Shown piece by piece: positions 5,544 to 6,009 of a stretch of 6,009 nt of DNA. The translations under genes and the position numbers were made by a program. Each line of letters opens with the position of its first letter. Within the stretch, counting starts at the first letter, position 1. The DNA is from Clostridia bacterium. GTDB taxonomy: Bacteria > Bacillota_A > Clostridia > Peptostreptococcales > JAAYPU01. Location: NCBI GenBank assembly GCA_022360735.1, contig JAKSCF010000046.1, positions 1-6,009 of the forward strand. The letters are read 5' to 3'. The notes below the pieces were generated by a model. The model ran no database searches. It had not been told where the DNA came from and was given only the letters and a program-made list of their open reading frames with translations.

Positions 5544-6009
5544 TCAATCAATTTTTTTTCTATATTCTCTTGGTGATACACCCGTTTTTTCTTTAAACAT
5601 CTTACTAAAATAGTAAGGATCCCTAAATCCTGTGAAATAACATATTTCTTGCACATTAAGAGATGAAAAACTAAGCAATTCTTTAGCCTTCTTTATTCTC
5701 TCATTAATGAGATATTCAATGGCTGTTATTCCATAGCGATTTTTGAATAAATGCTGAAATCTTGATACACTATATCCTGTCACGTTGGCAATATCATCTA
5801 CGCCAATTTTTTTCTCATAATTGGCTGCAATATAATCTGTTGCTTTGGCCAATGCTCTATCTTTTTTGGAACCATTGTGAAGATTATATTTACATGTCAG
5901 TATTTCCTCTATTCGTCCGAATATCTTCATCATTATCCCGTAAAGAGCAATATAGTTTTCATTCATGATAATGCCACTGGCTAATTCATCAAAAAGCAAC
6001 ACCAATCTA
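5544..6009 (-). CDS. AraC/XylS-family transcriptional regulator, C-terminal part (5' end outside window)
   Basis: DNA-binding transcription factor, probably the activator of the downstream dehydrogenase/ETF operon. About 155 codons are visible and the frame stays open to the right edge. The TTG at 6005-6003 could be read as a start but is more likely an internal Leu codon, because family members usually have 250-300 residues with an N-terminal sensor domain. Counting from that TTG, residues about 50-152 form the two-helix-turn-helix domain. The first HTH is IGVDDIANVTGYSVSRFQHL (67-86). The second contains the family signature VQEICYFTGFRDPYYFSKMF, followed by KEKTGVSPREYRK. Residues 1-45 look like the helical end of the sensor or the linker. 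The gene ends with TGA at 5546-5544 and lies 248 bp upstream of the operon, on the same strand. Family assignment is firm. The ligand is unknown, and control of this operon is inferred from position. Confidence 0.93.
   Translation of the reverse strand, partial: RLVLLFDELASGIIMNENYIALYGIMMKIFGRIEEILTCKYNLHNGSKKDRALAKATDYIAANYEKKIGVDDIANVTGYSVSRFQHLFKNRYGITAIEYLINERIKKAKELLSFSSLNVQEICYFTGFRDPYYFSKMFKEKTGVSPREYRKKID

Noticed and set aside
5522..5546. Short inverted repeat TGAC/GTCA just after the AraC-type stop codon
   Set aside because: The stem is only 4 bp with an 11-nt loop and no following T-run, too weak to call a terminator.
5432..5656. Minus-strand reading frame of 74 codons overlapping the end of the AraC-type gene
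   Set aside because: It overlaps the well-supported HTH coding region in another frame, is rich in Lys/Arg as expected of a shadow of AT-rich DNA, and resembles no family I recognise.

Overview
The window looks like part of a catabolic redox operon from an anaerobic, low-GC Bacillota, most likely a clostridium. The evidence is AT-rich DNA, strong AGGAGG-type ribosome binding sites, TTG start codons, tightly packed genes and clostridial-looking ETF and AraC proteins. The species cannot be named from the sequence. Every gene I can support lies on the minus strand, so transcription runs from high to low coordinates.

Layout in transcription order: (1) 6009-5544, the C-terminal part of an AraC/XylS-family regulator whose N-terminus lies outside the window; (2) 5543-5296, a 248-bp regulatory gap with a plausible promoter and three ATAAC repeats spaced two helical turns apart; (3) 5295-3880, a FAD-linked oxidoreductase of the YgcU/alkyl-DHAP-synthase-like type; (4) 3859-3035, a divergent EtfB-like subunit (YgcR type); (5) 3042-2074, a divergent EtfA-like subunit (YgcQ type); (6) 2093-606, a second FAD-linked dehydrogenase of the GlcD/D-lactate dehydrogenase type; (7) 603-1, a second, more canonical EtfB that runs off the left edge. 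Genes 3 to 7 are separated by 20 bp or less or overlap, and no terminator is visible between them, so they read as one transcription unit.

Two flavin dehydrogenase/ETF modules follow one another in this operon. The first (YgcU/R/Q type) has an ETF with several cofactor-site residues changed. The second (GlcD/LctD type plus EtfB) keeps the canonical EtfB nucleotide motif and a motif resembling that of electron-bifurcating ETFs, so a second EtfA probably follows beyond base 1. The simplest reading is that each dehydrogenase oxidises a 2-hydroxyacid or related hydroxy compound and passes electrons to its own ETF. The AraC-type protein would sense the substrate and activate the operon. The substrate cannot be read from the sequence. 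No transporter, Fe-S protein, RNA gene, mobile element or CRISPR array is visible.
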